Shown here piece after piece: positions 1 through 11,399 of a DNA stretch of 64,000 nucleotides; the stretch's first letter is position 1; each line of letters opens with the position of its first letter. Source of the stretch: Ornithorhynchus anatinus (lineage: Eukaryota; Chordata; Mammalia; Monotremata; Ornithorhynchidae). Under the pieces are notes generated by a model. That model had not been told where the DNA came from. It did no database searches and worked only from the letters and a program-made list of their open reading frames with translations. Made by a program: the position numbers and the translations under genes. The stretch covers positions 138,874,056 through 138,938,055 of the forward strand of contig NC_041729.1 in the NCBI RefSeq assembly GCF_004115215.2. The letters run 5' to 3'.

Positions 1-35
1 CAGGCAGGCACAGCTGAGTCTTTTCTCCACCAGGT

Positions 36-110
36 AACCTAGAAGACCAGCCAGTCCAGCTAACCATACCAGCTTCACCCTTGGGACTCTTGTGGGGGGG
101 CTGTGATGCC
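36..110. repeat. Short duplicated segment, left copy
   Basis: This stretch (around accagccagtccagct and taccagctt) recurs with scattered differences at about 3172-3245. It is about 70 bp long and has no coding potential. The two copies show a small local duplication at the left edge of the window, outside the receptor array. The family, if it is a dispersed repeat, is not recognised. Confidence 0.5.
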
Positions 111-289
111 CTTGACAACCTTGACAAGGACCTCAAGCTCACAAAAGCAGTTTATTGTCCATTCCTTCATACCTGCCCCATAAGGCTTTTTGCAAAGGAA
201 AGCCTGGGGTTGGGAGCTCAGATTGGGCCCCTTTCTTGTCCTGTACAATCCCCTGATGATGTAGGAATGATTGGGATAATAACTGTGGT

Positions 290-1065
290 ATTCATTTAGC
301 ATTTACTACTTGACAAGCACAGTAATAAATGCTGGGGCAAATATAAGACAACCAGGTTATACACAGTAGCTGTCCCTCATGGGACTTACAGTCAAGTGGG
401 AGGGAGAACTACAGATAATAATATTTGTTAAGCACTATGTGCCATATACTTCACTGAACACTAGGGAAAATTCAAGTGAATCATGTTGAACACAGTCCCT
501 GTCCCACATGGGGCTCACAGTAGAATAAAGAGGGAGAATGGGTATTGAATCTCCATTTTACAGATGAGAAAACTGAGTTACAGAGAAGTTAAATGACTTT
601 CCCGAAGTCACATAACAATCAAGTGCAGAGCCAGGGTAGAACACAGGTCCCCTTGTATTCACTCATTCATTCATTCATTCATTCATTCATTTATTCAATT
701 GCACTTATTAAGCACTTACTGTGTGCAGAGCACTGTACTAAAAGCTTGGGAGAGTATAATACAATAATAAGGAGACCCATTCCCTGCCTGGTCCATGGAA
801 GTAGAGTATAGAACTAAAATGACCCAAGAATACTATGGCATTCATTAAATGCTTACTATGTGCATAACACAGTGCTAAACTCTGGAGTAGATACAAGATA
901 AGCAGATCAAAGTCCCTGTCAATCAACCAACTGAGCACTATACTAAGCATTTGGGAGATTAGAACACAGTAACTAGACATGATTCCTGCCCTCAAGAAGC
1001 TTGCAACCTGGGACTCACAATCTAAGAGGTAGGGAGAGCAGGAATCTTATCCTCAGATGAGGAAA
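290..1065 (-). repeat. Patchwork of old SINE and L2 3' fragments
   Basis: Reverse-oriented Mon-type SINE pieces lie at about 415-650 and 825-925 (tail, then the cattttacagatgag box). Reverse L2 3' ends lie at about 655-800 and 925-1020 (cacttactgtgtgcagagca). An (ATTC)n run at 658-693 is the reversed L2 tail. Bases 111-290 hold nothing I recognise. Confidence 0.6.
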
Positions 1066-1069
1066 CTGG

Positions 1070-2755
1070 CTTCTGTTCCCTTCACTCCACAGAAACTGTC
1101 CTCTCAAAGGTCACCAATGATCTCCTTCTCGCCAAATCCAACTGCCTCTAATCCATCCTAATCCACCTCAATCTCTCAGCGGCCTTTGACAATGTGGACC
1201 GCTCCCTTCCCCTGGAAACGTTAACTAACCTTGGCTTCACTGACTTTGTCCTCTCCTGGTTCTCCTCTTATGTCTCTGGCTGTTTATTCTCAGTCTCCTT
1301 TGTGGGCTCCTCCTCCCACTCCCATCCTCTAACTGTGAGGGTCCCTCAAGGTTCAGTTCTGGGTCCCCTTCTTTTCTCCATCCTCACTCACTTGCTCCCA
1401 TAGCTTCAACTACCATCTCAAGCATGGCTCAATGGAAAGAGCATGGGCTTGGGAGCCAGAGGTCATGGGTTCGAATCCCGGCTCTGCCACTTGTCAGCTG
1501 TGTGACTGTGGGCAAATCACTTCATTTCTCTGGGCCTCAGTTCCCTCATCTGTAAAATGGGGATAAAGACTGTGAGCCTCATGTGGGACAACCTGATGAC
1601 CCTGTATCTCCCCCACCGCTTAGAACAGTGCTCTGCACATAATAAGCGCTTAACAAATACCAACATTATTATAATACCCAAATCTACATCTCCTCCCTGA
1701 TCTCTCCCTCTCTGCAGGCTTGCACCTCCTCCTGCCTTCAAGAGATCTCTACTTGGATGTCCTCCCATCACCTCAATCTTTACATGTCCAAAACAGAGCT
1801 CCTTACCCTTCCACCCAAACTTGTCCTCTCTCTGACTTTCACTATAGATGGCACCACTATCCTTTCAGTCTCACCAACACGTAACCTTGGCATTATCTTT
1901 GACTCTTCTTTCTCATTCAACCCACATATTCAATCCTTCACCAGATCCTGTCATTCCAATCTTAACAACATAGCTAAGATCTGCCCTTTCTTCCCCATCC
2001 AAACTGCTACCACAGTAATATAATCATTCATCCTAACCCGCCTAGATTATTGCATCAGCCTCCATGCTGATCACCCAACATCCTGCTTCTCCCCACTCCA
2101 GTCCATGCTTCGCTCTGCTGCCCAGATCATCTTTCTACAAAAGCATTACGAACACGTCACCCTGCACCTCAAAAAACTCCAGTAGTTGCCCATCCACCCC
2201 TATAGCAAACAAAAAGTACTCACCATTGATGATGAAGAACTTCATCACCTTGCCCCCTTGTACCTTACCTTGTTTCTCTCCTTCTACAACCCAGCCCACA
2301 TACTTCACTCCTCTGGTGCTAACTTTCTAACTGTGCCTCATTCTTGCCTGTCTCGCCACCAACCCCTGGCCCATGTCCTGTCTCTGGCCTGGAATGCCCT
2401 CTCTCCTCAAATATGACAATTTCTCTCCCTTTCTTCAAAGCGTTATTGAAGGCACATCTCCTCCAAGAGGCCTTCCCAGACTAATCCCCACTTTTCCTCA
2501 TCTCCCATCCCCTTCTGCATTGCCCCAACTTTCTCCCTTTGCTCTTCCCCCTACTTCCCACCCCAAAACACTTATGTACATATCTGTAATTTTGTTTATA
2601 TTGATGTCTGTCTACTCCCGCCCCCAACCACCCTGGATTGTGAGATCATTATGGGCCGTGAATGTCACTGTTTATTGTTGTATTGTACTTTCCTAAGGGC
2701 TTAGTACAGTGCTCTGCACAAAGTAAGTGTTTAATAAATATTACTCAATGAATAA
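1070..2755 (+). mobile_element. L2 LINE, 5'-truncated and decayed
   Basis: This is the 3' part of an L2 non-LTR retrotransposon. The conserved reverse transcriptase motif [13 protein letters not shown] is readable at about 1342-1380. It is followed by the C-terminal region (SKTELLTLPPK-like at about 1777-1815) and the L2 3' end (cagtgctctgcacaaagtaag, then aataaat) at about 2700-2750. Several frames are needed to follow the protein, so it is inactive. A Mon-1 SINE at 1420-1675 has landed where the YADD catalytic box should be and removes that box. It is more diverged than the L2 at 9238-11125. Confidence 0.8.
1420..1675 (+). mobile_element. Mon-1 SINE nested in L2
   Basis: A tRNA-like head (catggctcaatggaaagagc, then ggttcgaatcc as the B box) leads to a core and a tail ending accaacattattata. 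It splits the L2 reverse transcriptase, so it is younger than that L2. Confidence 0.85.
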
Positions 2756-4009
2756 AACTTGTGGTAGAGAGATGTTAAGTGGCTTGTCCAAAGCCATGCA
2801 ACAGGCCACTGCTAAAACTGGGATTAGCACCCAGATCTCTGGGCTTCCGCTTTTTTTCTGTTAGACGATGCTGCTTTTCTGAGCCTCCTAGCACTGGCTA
2901 TGGAGCGACAGTCTGTTAGAACAGAGGAGATTGTTTCAGTCAGTTCAGCCACATCTGATCCTGAGGAGCAGGATCTCTCAACAGGAGAATCTTCTCCCCT
3001 ACTCATCACTTTCCCCAGCTAAGAACCAAGCCGCCTCCCTTTCAGAGTCCAATCGCCATGGAAACTAGACACCCCACGGATCAGAAGGAGGTGGAACTGC
3101 TAAATATTCCACTCCTACCATGAAAAGTGAAAGCTCTTAAAGGATCTTGGGACTAAACCTTTGAGTCTAGCAAGAGAAGGGCTAATCCCTACACTAATCC
3201 CTAAAAGACCAGCCAATCCAGCTACCCATACCAGCTTTAACCTTGGGAATCTTGGGGATGCGGGTAGGTGGCTGTGACTGGAGGCTGTTGTGATTGGAGC
3301 AGCTATCCAGCACACCAGCACACCCAGGAATGGGGCAGGACTGGTACAGCTTCCACTTCTCCCTCCTATCCAGTAAAGGGTACTAGGGATCCTGCTAGGA
3401 TCTGCTAAGATCAGAATCCTCATTGAACCTCTCCCCAACACTGACGACGATGCCCCACAGGGAATGCAATTCACAGATCATGATAATAATATGATGAATA
3501 ATAATAGAACGCGGCAACTTGGTCAGGGTTAAGTGGGAAAATAACAGAGGTAGTTTTGATGTGCCTGAAGGGGCCAAGGAGCAGTAAAAAAGTTTTTTTG
3601 TCTTTGGTTTTTTTTGGTCACTCAGGAGGATATTTTCTATGGCCACAGAAAAGAAGTAAAATGTTCCCATTCATGAAATAATCTCATCTTTTATCTCTTC
3701 CCTTTTCTTCATTTCTTCTGTGTTTTTCCATTGTCCCTCACTTTTGGGACAGAAAACCCTTAGGCTCCCCCTAGATATCTGCTAGAGTTTTGAGAAGCCT
3801 ACTGAGCTTGTCTTTGGTTAATTTATCATCCACTCAGGTTACATAACCCCAACTACTACCTCAGTATATCTGAGCCAACTATTCTCTTTGCACTCACACC
3901 CACCTGTACCCTATCTGTACGTGTGAACTTATACATCCTATTACACAAGCAAGCACTTACTTATTTTTGTTTTTGCCTTTCTTCCTTTGATCTGTAAATT
4001 ATTTGATTT
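2756..4009. other. Non-genic, mostly unique sequence
   Basis: No coding exon is supportable. The stretch includes the right copy of the 70-bp duplication (about 3172-3245) and an A/T-rich part near 3580-3620. Open frames on the minus strand at 2824-3009 and 3115-3474 resemble no family I know and have no conserved motifs. Confidence 0.5.
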
Positions 4010-4530
4010 TCAATTCATTCAGTTGTATTTATTGGGCACTTACTGTGTGCAGAGCTCTTATTAAGTGCTTGGGAGAGTACCATATAAAAATAAAATGACA
4101 TATTCCCTGCCCACAAGAACTTACAGTCTAGAGGTGGGGAGACAGACATTAATACAAATAAACAAATTACAGATATGTATATAAGTGCTGTGGGGCTTGG
4201 GGGAGGGGAAAGCAGAGGGAGCAAGTCAGGATGATTTAGAAAGGAGAGGGAGAGGAGGAAAGGGGGGCTTAGTCTGGGAAGGCCTCTTGAAGGTGTGCCT
4301 TCAATAAAGCTCTGAAATGGGGGGAGAGTAATTGGAAGGGACAGCATTCCAGGCCAGAGACCGGATGTGAGCTAGGGGTCAGCGATGAGGTAAGAGAGAT
4401 CGAGGCACAGTGAGAAAGTTAGCTTTACAAGAGCAAAATGTGCAGGCTGAGTTTTAGAGGGGCAGTAGTGAGGAGAGGTAGGAGGGGCCAAGATGGTGGA
4501 GTGCTTTAAAGCCAATGGTGAGGATTCAAT
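4010..4530 (-). mobile_element. L2 3' fragment, minus strand
   Basis: Reverse complement of an L2 3' end: it begins with the reversed tail (attcattcagttgtatttattg) and continues through the 3' UTR into the degraded C-terminus of the L2 protein. No intact frame remains. A short plus-oriented L2 tail follows at about 4545-4600. Confidence 0.75.
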
Positions 4531-4734
4531 CTCCTCTGCTAGACTGTAAACTCCTTGAAGACAGGGATTGTACTAATAATATTACACTCTCCCAAACACC
4601 TAATTCAAGGGGCTACACAAATATTTTTGGTTTATAATCAGTGAGTCTTACTTTCAGATAGGGCTCATCCTCACTTGTGATAGCCTAAAGAAACCCCTAA
4701 ATGTTTCCCATTCAAATGCTGGAGGAAAGAGGGT

Positions 4735-5035
4735 TGGTGGCCAATCAATTAATCAATCAATGGTATTTTCTGAGTGCTTACTCTGTGCAGAGAACAGTAT
4801 TAAGCTCTTGGGAGAGGACAATACAACAGAGTTGATAGACTCACTCCCTGACCACAAGGGTTTTTAAATCTACAGGGGGAGACATCTATTTATTTAAAAA
4901 TGCAGATACATACACAATTGCTGTGGGCTGAGGGTGCTGGTGAATAGCAAATGCTTAAAAGATACATATCCAGGTACATAGGCAATACAGAAGGGAGAAG
5001 GAGTAGGGAAAATGAGGTCTCAATCAGGGGAGACT
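4735..5035 (-). mobile_element. L2 3' fragment, minus strand
   Basis: An (ATCA)n start, then gtgcttactctgtgcagag and the usual reversed L2 3' UTR. It is older and more diverged than the 4010-4530 copy. Bases 5036-5370 show no recognised element or gene. Confidence 0.65.
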
Positions 5036-5371
5036 GAGGATGAATGTGGCAAAGGCTCTGTTATCTTCATATTTCAACTAGGTGTCCAAGGCTGGAGCAG
5101 GTAAAATTATTTTTCCTTGATTTCCTTTTGGATCTGAAGAGAATGGCTAGAGAGCCTGCCCTGATAACTAACACCCCGAGTCACAACCAGGCATCAGCTG
5201 CCTCTAGCACCAACAAATTTATTCAGTGTCTCCCCCAGCACTGGAGGCTACATGTATAATTGATTTTACAGTCAATTCATTCATTCTGATTACACTATCA
5301 TAAAGACTTTTATGTCCGGGTCTCCCCGTAGAGAGCAAACCTCCAAATGATGACAGCAGTTCCAGGCAATG

Positions 5372-5690
5372 ACAGTCAGCATGGTCTAAGCAGAAAGAGC
5401 ATGGGCCAGGAAGTCAGTGAACTGGGTTTTAATCCCAGCTCTGTCACTCACCTGGTGGGTGGCTTTGGTCTAGTCATTTAACATCTTTGGGCCTCAGTTT
5501 CCTCATCTGTAAAATGGGGATTAAATACTTGTTCTTCTTTCTCCTTAAAACTGTGAGCCCCATTGGGATAGGGACTCTGTCCAATCTGATCATCTGGTAT
5601 CTACTCCAGTGCTTAGTTCAGTGCTTGACACATAGTATGTGCTTGACAAATACCACAATTATTATTATTATTACCACCATCTTCCTTGTC
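5372..5690 (+). mobile_element. Older Mon-type SINE
   Basis: A diverged head (catggtctaagcagaaagagc), the core cctcatctgtaaaatgggg and an (ATT)n tail at about 5657-5675. It directly precedes an old L2 piece. Confidence 0.7.
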
Positions 5691-6430
5691 CCAGAAGCCC
5701 ACAGTGCTACCCTTGACTCTACACTATCATTCAACTTTCACATGAAATCACAGCCACATCCTGCTTATTCTTTGGGCACAACAGCTGGGAGATGGGCCCT
5801 CTCCACCCAGCATTAACTTACTCTCTGTTCTTCCAGCCTCCAGCCTCTCCCAAGTCCAGTCTATACTACACACTGCTGCCGAGATCATCTTCCTGAAACA
5901 TCTCTTGGCCCACATATCTCCTCTCCTCAATACCCCGCTCCACCGAATTCCTGTGTCTCTCCACATCAAACACTTTCAGCTTCAGGGCTCTGACCATCTA
6001 GCTCCACCTTTCCTATCTTCTCTTTTTACCCCCTATTCCCTAAACACTGCTTCATTCCTCCCAAACCAACCTTCTATCTGTACGTTACTCATGCTGCTCC
6101 TCTGCCTTGGAATTCCCTCCCTTCCCTCATCAGACCACAGCTCTATCAACATTCTTTAAATCTCACCTATTCCAACAACTTTTCCCCAGTTGTTTTCCCA
6201 ACACCCTGAGTTATATTGTGCCTTCATCCAACTCTGGCACTTATGAATTATTTACATCCTTTACTTATTTTGACTAAAGTGGATATTTTTGAGTTTGTCT
6301 CTTCATTTATAATACAGGCTCCTTGTGGGTGGGAAAATGTCACTTCCTATTCTGCATTTCCCAAGCCTGTAGCACAGTATGCTACACGTAGAGATTGCTC
6401 AGTAAATGATTCTATGGCTATTACTATTAC
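5690..6430 (+). mobile_element. Ancient L2 fragment
   Basis: Plus-strand sequence matches the C-terminal end of an old L2 (cccagaagcccacagtgc, then aagtccagtctatact, then the 3' UTR with tccttgtgggtggg). It is strongly diverged from the other L2 copies here and looks like the general mammalian L2 rather than the young monotreme subfamily. There is no open frame of note. Confidence 0.6.
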
Positions 6431-6858
6431 TACTACTATTACCACTACTGCTTCTACTTATTGGTAGGGAACATATATTGTGCTTCTGTTGAATTTTCCC
6501 AAGCACCTACTTAGTTGCTTTCCTGCTCCTCCCCTCCCAGAGCCCCCAGTGCATGGATCTTTCTTGGGACCATCTTGGGGATTGAGAATTTGTAGGTCTC
6601 CAGGAGCCCCCACTGCCTTTTACTTTGGAATAAAACAAAGATAGATGCCAATCAGGTTCAATCCTAATTGGCTGCTCTGTCTGGGGCTGGAGGGTCAGGC
6701 AGGCTAAGGCCAGGAATGGGGCCGCTGCTAAGCCTGTTGAGTAAGGATGGAGGAAAAACCAAGGTCAGCCCATTCCAGGAGTCTCCCTGTGCTTGGCCAG
6801 CACAACATATCTGGAGTGGGAAGCTCTGGGGGGAAAGAGAGAAAGGGCAGGTGGCATC
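6431..6858. other. Non-genic unique sequence
   Basis: I recognise no repeat and can support no gene. The plus-strand open frame at 6668-6892 has low complexity and runs into an L2 tail. Confidence 0.5.
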
Positions 6859-7135
6859 TCATGTGATTAGTACAGTGCTCTCCAGACAGTAAGTGCTCAA
6901 TAAATACGATTGAATGAATGAATGAATCTGGAGAATAGGGACAGGCAATGGGAGCATTGGGAGTTCTCGTCTATCCACTGACCACTTACTCACATCCTGC
7001 GTCTGGCCTGGAACGCCCTCTTTCTTCATACCTGAAAGACAATTACTGCCCCCCCACACTTACACACACATTTCAGAACCTTTTTGAAGGCACATCTTCT
7101 CCAAGAGACCTTCCCTGAATAAGTGCTCTTTTCCT
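6859..7135 (+). mobile_element. Two plus-strand L2 fragments
   Basis: An L2 3' tail at about 6866-6925 (cagtgctctccagacagtaag, then gaatgaatgaatgaat) is followed by an L2 C-terminal piece at about 6965-7125 (cctggaacgccctc, then ttgaaggcacatcttctcc). Confidence 0.65.
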
Positions 7136-7330
7136 TTTCATTCATTCAGTCGTATTTATTGAGTTCTTACTGTGTGCAGAGCACTGTACTAAGTGCTTAG
7201 AAAGTACAATTCAGCAATAAAGTGAGACATTCTCTTCCTCAGAGGGCTTACAGTCTAGAAAGGGGGGGACAGACATCAAAGCATGTAAACAGGCATCAGT
7301 GTAAATAATTAGAATTATATCTGTATATAT

Positions 7331-7376
<46 letters not shown>

Positions 7377-7920
7377 CAAAACAAGTAAACAGGCATTAAT
7401 ATAAATAGAATTATAGAAATGTACATATATATACACAAGTGCTGTGGGGTGGGGGTTAGAGCAAAGGAAGCAAGTCAGGGCGACCGAGGCAGAGGGGAGC
7501 TGAGGAAAAGCTGGGCTTAGTCTGGGTTAGGCCTATTGGAGGAGGTGAGCCTTTGAAGTAGGGAAGTGTGGTTGTTTGGTGGATTTAAGGAGGAAGAGTG
7601 TTCCAGGCGAGAGGTAGGATATGGGCCAGGTGTTGACAGCGGGACAGGCGAGATGGAGGCACAGTGAGAAGGTTAGAACCAAAGGAGCCGAGTGTGCAGG
7701 CTGGGATGTAGAAGAAGTGAAGGGAGGTGAGGTAAGAGGGGGCAAGGTGATGGAGAGCTCTTCCAACCTCTTCTGTATCTCCCTGACTTGCTCCATCTTC
7801 AATCTCTCCCAACCCCAGCCCCACCGCATTTATGTACCTATCTGTAATTTATGTAGTTATATGAATGTATTTTCCCCCCTCTAGACTATAAGCTCATGGT
7901 GGGCAGGGAATGTGTCTGGT
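7136..7920 (-). mobile_element. L2 3' fragments with nested microsatellite
   Basis: Reverse L2 sequence runs from the tail at 7136 to about 7765. A plus-oriented L2 3' UTR piece (cagccccaccgcatttatgtac) follows at about 7770-7920, so the two pieces face each other. The minus-strand part keeps a recognisable stretch of L2 C-terminus (7533-7829) without a usable frame. Confidence 0.65.
7318..7372. repeat. (AT)n/(AC)n microsatellite
   Basis: A short run of ac dinucleotides leads into an uninterrupted at run of roughly 16 units. Likely length-variable between individuals. Confidence 0.9.
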
Positions 7921-8209
7921 ATTTGTTCAGCCAATGTCCACAGAAACATGGTTTTCCTGGGCAGGGCAGCCCAGAGATATAAATACCCAATTGATCATGA
8001 ATATGCAGGACACACAAACTCTAACTGTGAAAGGTTTTCTAATTCAACGATGTAGCTCAGGGCTTGAACTTGGGCACTCCCTTCACAAGTACAGGAGAAC
8101 TTTGAATCAGATGAATCAATCAATCAATGGTATTTACTGATCGATTACTGGGTGGAGAGGATTGCATTAAGTGTTTGGAACAGTTCAATACAATAGAATC
8201 AGATGAATC
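7921..8209. other. Unique sequence and L2 scrap
   Basis: No gene is supportable. A reverse L2-like scrap lies at about 8108-8195 (atcaatcaatcaatgg). The receptor array units begin just to the right. Confidence 0.5.
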
Positions 8210-9237
8210 CCATTCGATATACTTGGTCGGCTATGATGCAAAAAGCTCTCAAGACCACCATTTCAGAAAGTCACATTCTCATTAGCACTATACACAAAAG
8301 CAGGGCTGGTCTCCTTAGATGTTAGATTTGTGCCAGCTGACCTGACTCTTGGATTTGGTCTCTTCTCCATGATATACTCGTGTCTCCTTGTGCAGCTTGT
8401 GCAGCTCCCTATCACCAAAAACACTAAAAAGGAACAGTCCAGTTCTTGACCTAGTAAATGGGAAGAACACAGAATTTCTCACAAGTTGTGCAGGCGGTCC
8501 TAGAGAAACAACACACCTAGTGGAAACAACGTAAGCCTGGGAGTAAGGGGATTTGGGTTCAAAGTCTGGCTCCACCACTGGCCTTTTAAATGACTTTGGG
8601 CAAGCCACTTAATTTCTCTGTGCTTCAGGATCTTCAGCTGTAAAATGGGAATTCAATACCTGACTTCCCCTGCTTAAACTGTGAGCCCATGTGGGATGGG
8701 GACAGTGTCTAACCTGATTATCATATATCCTCATTACAGCATTCAGAACAGAGTAGGTGTTTAATAAATGTCACGGTTAGTATTAAAGGGGATGGAATGA
8801 GAGATTCAGGGAGAACTATCTGAAGAAAAATTAGGGGATTTGATTGTTTTTCCTTTTGATGAAGATAAGATCAAAAAGGAATGGATAAAAGCTGATGAAA
8901 GGCGACAGCAGTTAATAAAATTTTCTGTCATGTTTAGGGGGACAGAGATCCTAGTGGAAAGAAGAAGCCCCCAGAAAGCACAGGTCAGAGCTCCAGATGA
9001 GCTAGGCAAAGGTAGGTAGGAAAGACTCAACCAAAAATTTATCTAGGCTGGACTAGGCAATCTTCCAATTTGGCTATAGTGGATAATGGGGAGAAAAACA
9101 CAGAAGAGCCTAAAGCCATTTAGGAAGTATGCAAGTTAAGTAAGCTATGACACTTACTCCAACTAAATACTTGTTTACTCCTGAAATAAATAAAAATAGA
9201 GATGAATTTCTGGATTGGAAAGCTTTCAAGAGCCTTG
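8210..9237. other. Far 3' flank of receptor unit A
   Basis: Sequence here (tgcaaaaagctctcaagacc, then gggacagagatcctagtgg near 8938) recurs in the same order in the other units: about 17525 in B, 25000 in C, 38412 in E, 45720 in F, 56370 in G and 63630 in H. This is the left edge of the array within the window. An old Mon-type SINE at about 8515-8790 sits at the same relative place in units B (16640), C (24560), E (37640), F (44690) and H (61150), so it predates the duplications. Confidence 0.75.
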
Positions 9238-11125
9238 ACCTCACCTTCTTAAAACCATCGCCCCTGCCCTCCTCCCTTCCTTAACTTCTATTTTTAACCA
9301 CTCAATCTCCAAGGGCTCCTTCCTCTCTGCCTTCAAACACGCCCACGTCTCCCCCATCCTAAAAAAACCCGCTCTTGACCCCACTTCCCCCTCCAGTTAT
9401 CGTCCTATCTCCCTACTACCCTTCCTTTCCAAAATCTTAGAACGAGTCGTCTACAATCGATGCCTAGAATTCCTTAACTCCCATTCTCTCCTAGACCCCC
9501 TCCAATCTGGCTTCCGTCCCCTCCACTCTACCGAGACTGCTCTCTCTAAGGTCACCCATGACCTCCTTCTTGCCAAATCCAATGGCTCCTACTCCATTCT
9601 GATCCTCCTTGACCTCTCTGCTGCCTTTGACACTGTCGACCATCCCCTCCTCCTCCAACCTTATCTCACCTTGGCTTCACGGACTCTGTCCTCTCCTGGT
9701 TCTCCTCTTACCTCTCTGGCCGATCATTCTCGGTCTCCTACGCTGGAGCCTCCTCCCCCTCCCATCCTTTAACTGTTGGAGTTCCTCAAGGGTCAGTTCT
9801 TGGCCCTCTTCTGTTCTCCATTTACACTCACTCCCTCGGTGAACTCATCCGCTCTCACGGCTTTGACTACCATCTCTACGCAGATGACACGCAGATCTAC
9901 ATCTCCGCCCCTGTCCTCTCCCCCTCCCTTCAGGCTCGCATCTCCTCCTGCCTCCGGGACGTCTCCACCTGGATGTCTGCCCGCCACCTAAAACTCAACA
10001 TGAGCAAGACTGAGCTCCTCATCTTCCCTCCCAAGCCCGGTCTGCTCCCAGACTTCTCCATCACCGTGGATGGCACGACCATCCTTCCCGTCCCGCAGGC
10101 CCGCAATCTCGGTGTCATCCTTGACTCGTCCCTCTCGTTCACCCCACACATCCTATCCGTTACCAAGACCTGCCGGTTTCACCTCTACAATATCGCCAAG
10201 ATCCGCCCTTTCCTCTCCACCCAAACGGCTACCTTACTATTACGGGCTCTCGTTATATCCCGGCTAGACTACTGTGTCAGCCTTCTCTCTGACCTCCCTT
10301 CCTCCTCTCTCGCCCCGCTCCGGTCTATTCTTCACTCCGCTGCCCGGCTCATCTTCCTGCAGAAACGATCTGGGCATGTCACTCCCCTTCTTAAACAACT
10401 CCAGTGGTTGCCTATCGACCTCCGCTCCAAACAAAAACTCCTCACTCTAGGCTTCAAGGCTCTCCATCACCTTGCCCCTTCCTACCTCTCCTCCCTTCTC
10501 TCTTTCTACCGCCCACCCCGCACGCTCCGCTCCTCTGCCGCCCACCTCCTCGCCGTCCCTCGGTCTCGCCTATCCCGCCGTCGACCCCTGGGTCACGTCC
10601 TCCCGCGGTCCTGGAACGCCCTCCCTCCTCACCTCCACCAAACTGATTCTCTTTCCCTCTTCAAAACCTTACTTAAAAATCACCTCCTCCAAGAGGCGTT
10701 CCCAGACTGAGCTCCTCTTCCCCCTCTACTCCCTCTGCCATCCCCCCTTTACCTCTCCGCAGCTAAAGCCTCATTTTCCCCTTTTCCCTCTGCTCCTCCA
10801 CCTCTCCCTTCCCATCCCCACAGCACTGTACCCGTCCGCTCAGCTGTATATATTTTCGTTACCCTATTTATTTTGTTAATGAATTGTACATCGCCTTGAT
10901 TCTATTTAGTTGCCATTGTTTTTACGAGATGTTCTTCCCCTTGACGCTGTTTAGTGCCATTGTTCTTGTCTGTCCGTCTCCCCCGATTAGACTGTAAGCC
11001 CGTCAAACGGCAGGGACTGTCTCTATCTGTTGCCGACTTGTTCATCCCAAGCGCTTAGTACAGTGCTCTGCACATAGTAAGCGCTCAATAAATACTATTG
11101 AATGAATGAATGAATGAATGAGGTT
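9238..11125 (+). mobile_element. L2 LINE, 5'-truncated, relatively young
   Basis: Covers most of the reverse transcriptase and the 3' end of an L2. [16 protein letters not shown] is readable near 9396-9443, [13 protein letters not shown] near 9780-9818 and the catalytic YADDTQIY at about 9874-9897. An open C-terminal frame ([11 protein letters not shown] onward) runs to a stop near 10710. The 3' UTR ends in gctcaataaatactattg plus (GAAT)n at about 11088-11122. One base is missing near 9655 relative to the L2 pattern, so the domain is split between frames. It has no 5' half, so it cannot move. The sequence is rich in CpG compared with its neighbours, which fits a recent insertion. It interrupts the 3' flank of receptor A. 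Confidence 0.9.
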
Positions 11126-11399
11126 TACTGGCCTTAGTCTCAGGACTAAGCAGCAGAATTGGAACGAAAGGCTGGGGTTAAAAGGAATGGAATCTTGTCT
11201 ATCTGGATGCCAATGTTCAGTGTGTCCCAGTGTCAGGTGGGAACTGGGACACCACTGCAAAGATATACATCTGACACCCTCTGAGAGTGGCCAGAAACGA
11301 GGTTTGGAAACCACTTTCTGCTCCTTCTTGTGCTTTCCAAATCCTGCAGTGACAGTGGGTGGTTGAGAAAAGTCTCATTGCAACCATGAAGGACTAGGG
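11126..11399. other. 3' flank of receptor A
   Basis: Non-coding on both strands. It matches the flanks of loci D (33785-33924) and E (40830-41160), for example cttgtctatctggatg and the cttcttgtgctttcc segment. This shows that the duplicated unit extends past the coding exon. Confidence 0.65.

Noticed and set aside
658-693. Short regularly spaced ATTC repeats as a CRISPR-like array
   Set aside because: They are the simple-sequence tails of L2 elements with no spacers.
2824-3474. Minus-strand open frames in unique sequence near the left edge
   Set aside because: Short, no conserved motif, no neighbouring splice signals with support from another copy.
10404-10879. Overlapping open frames in the L2 region as host genes
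   Set aside because: They are alternative frames of the L2 C-terminal coding region and 3' UTR.
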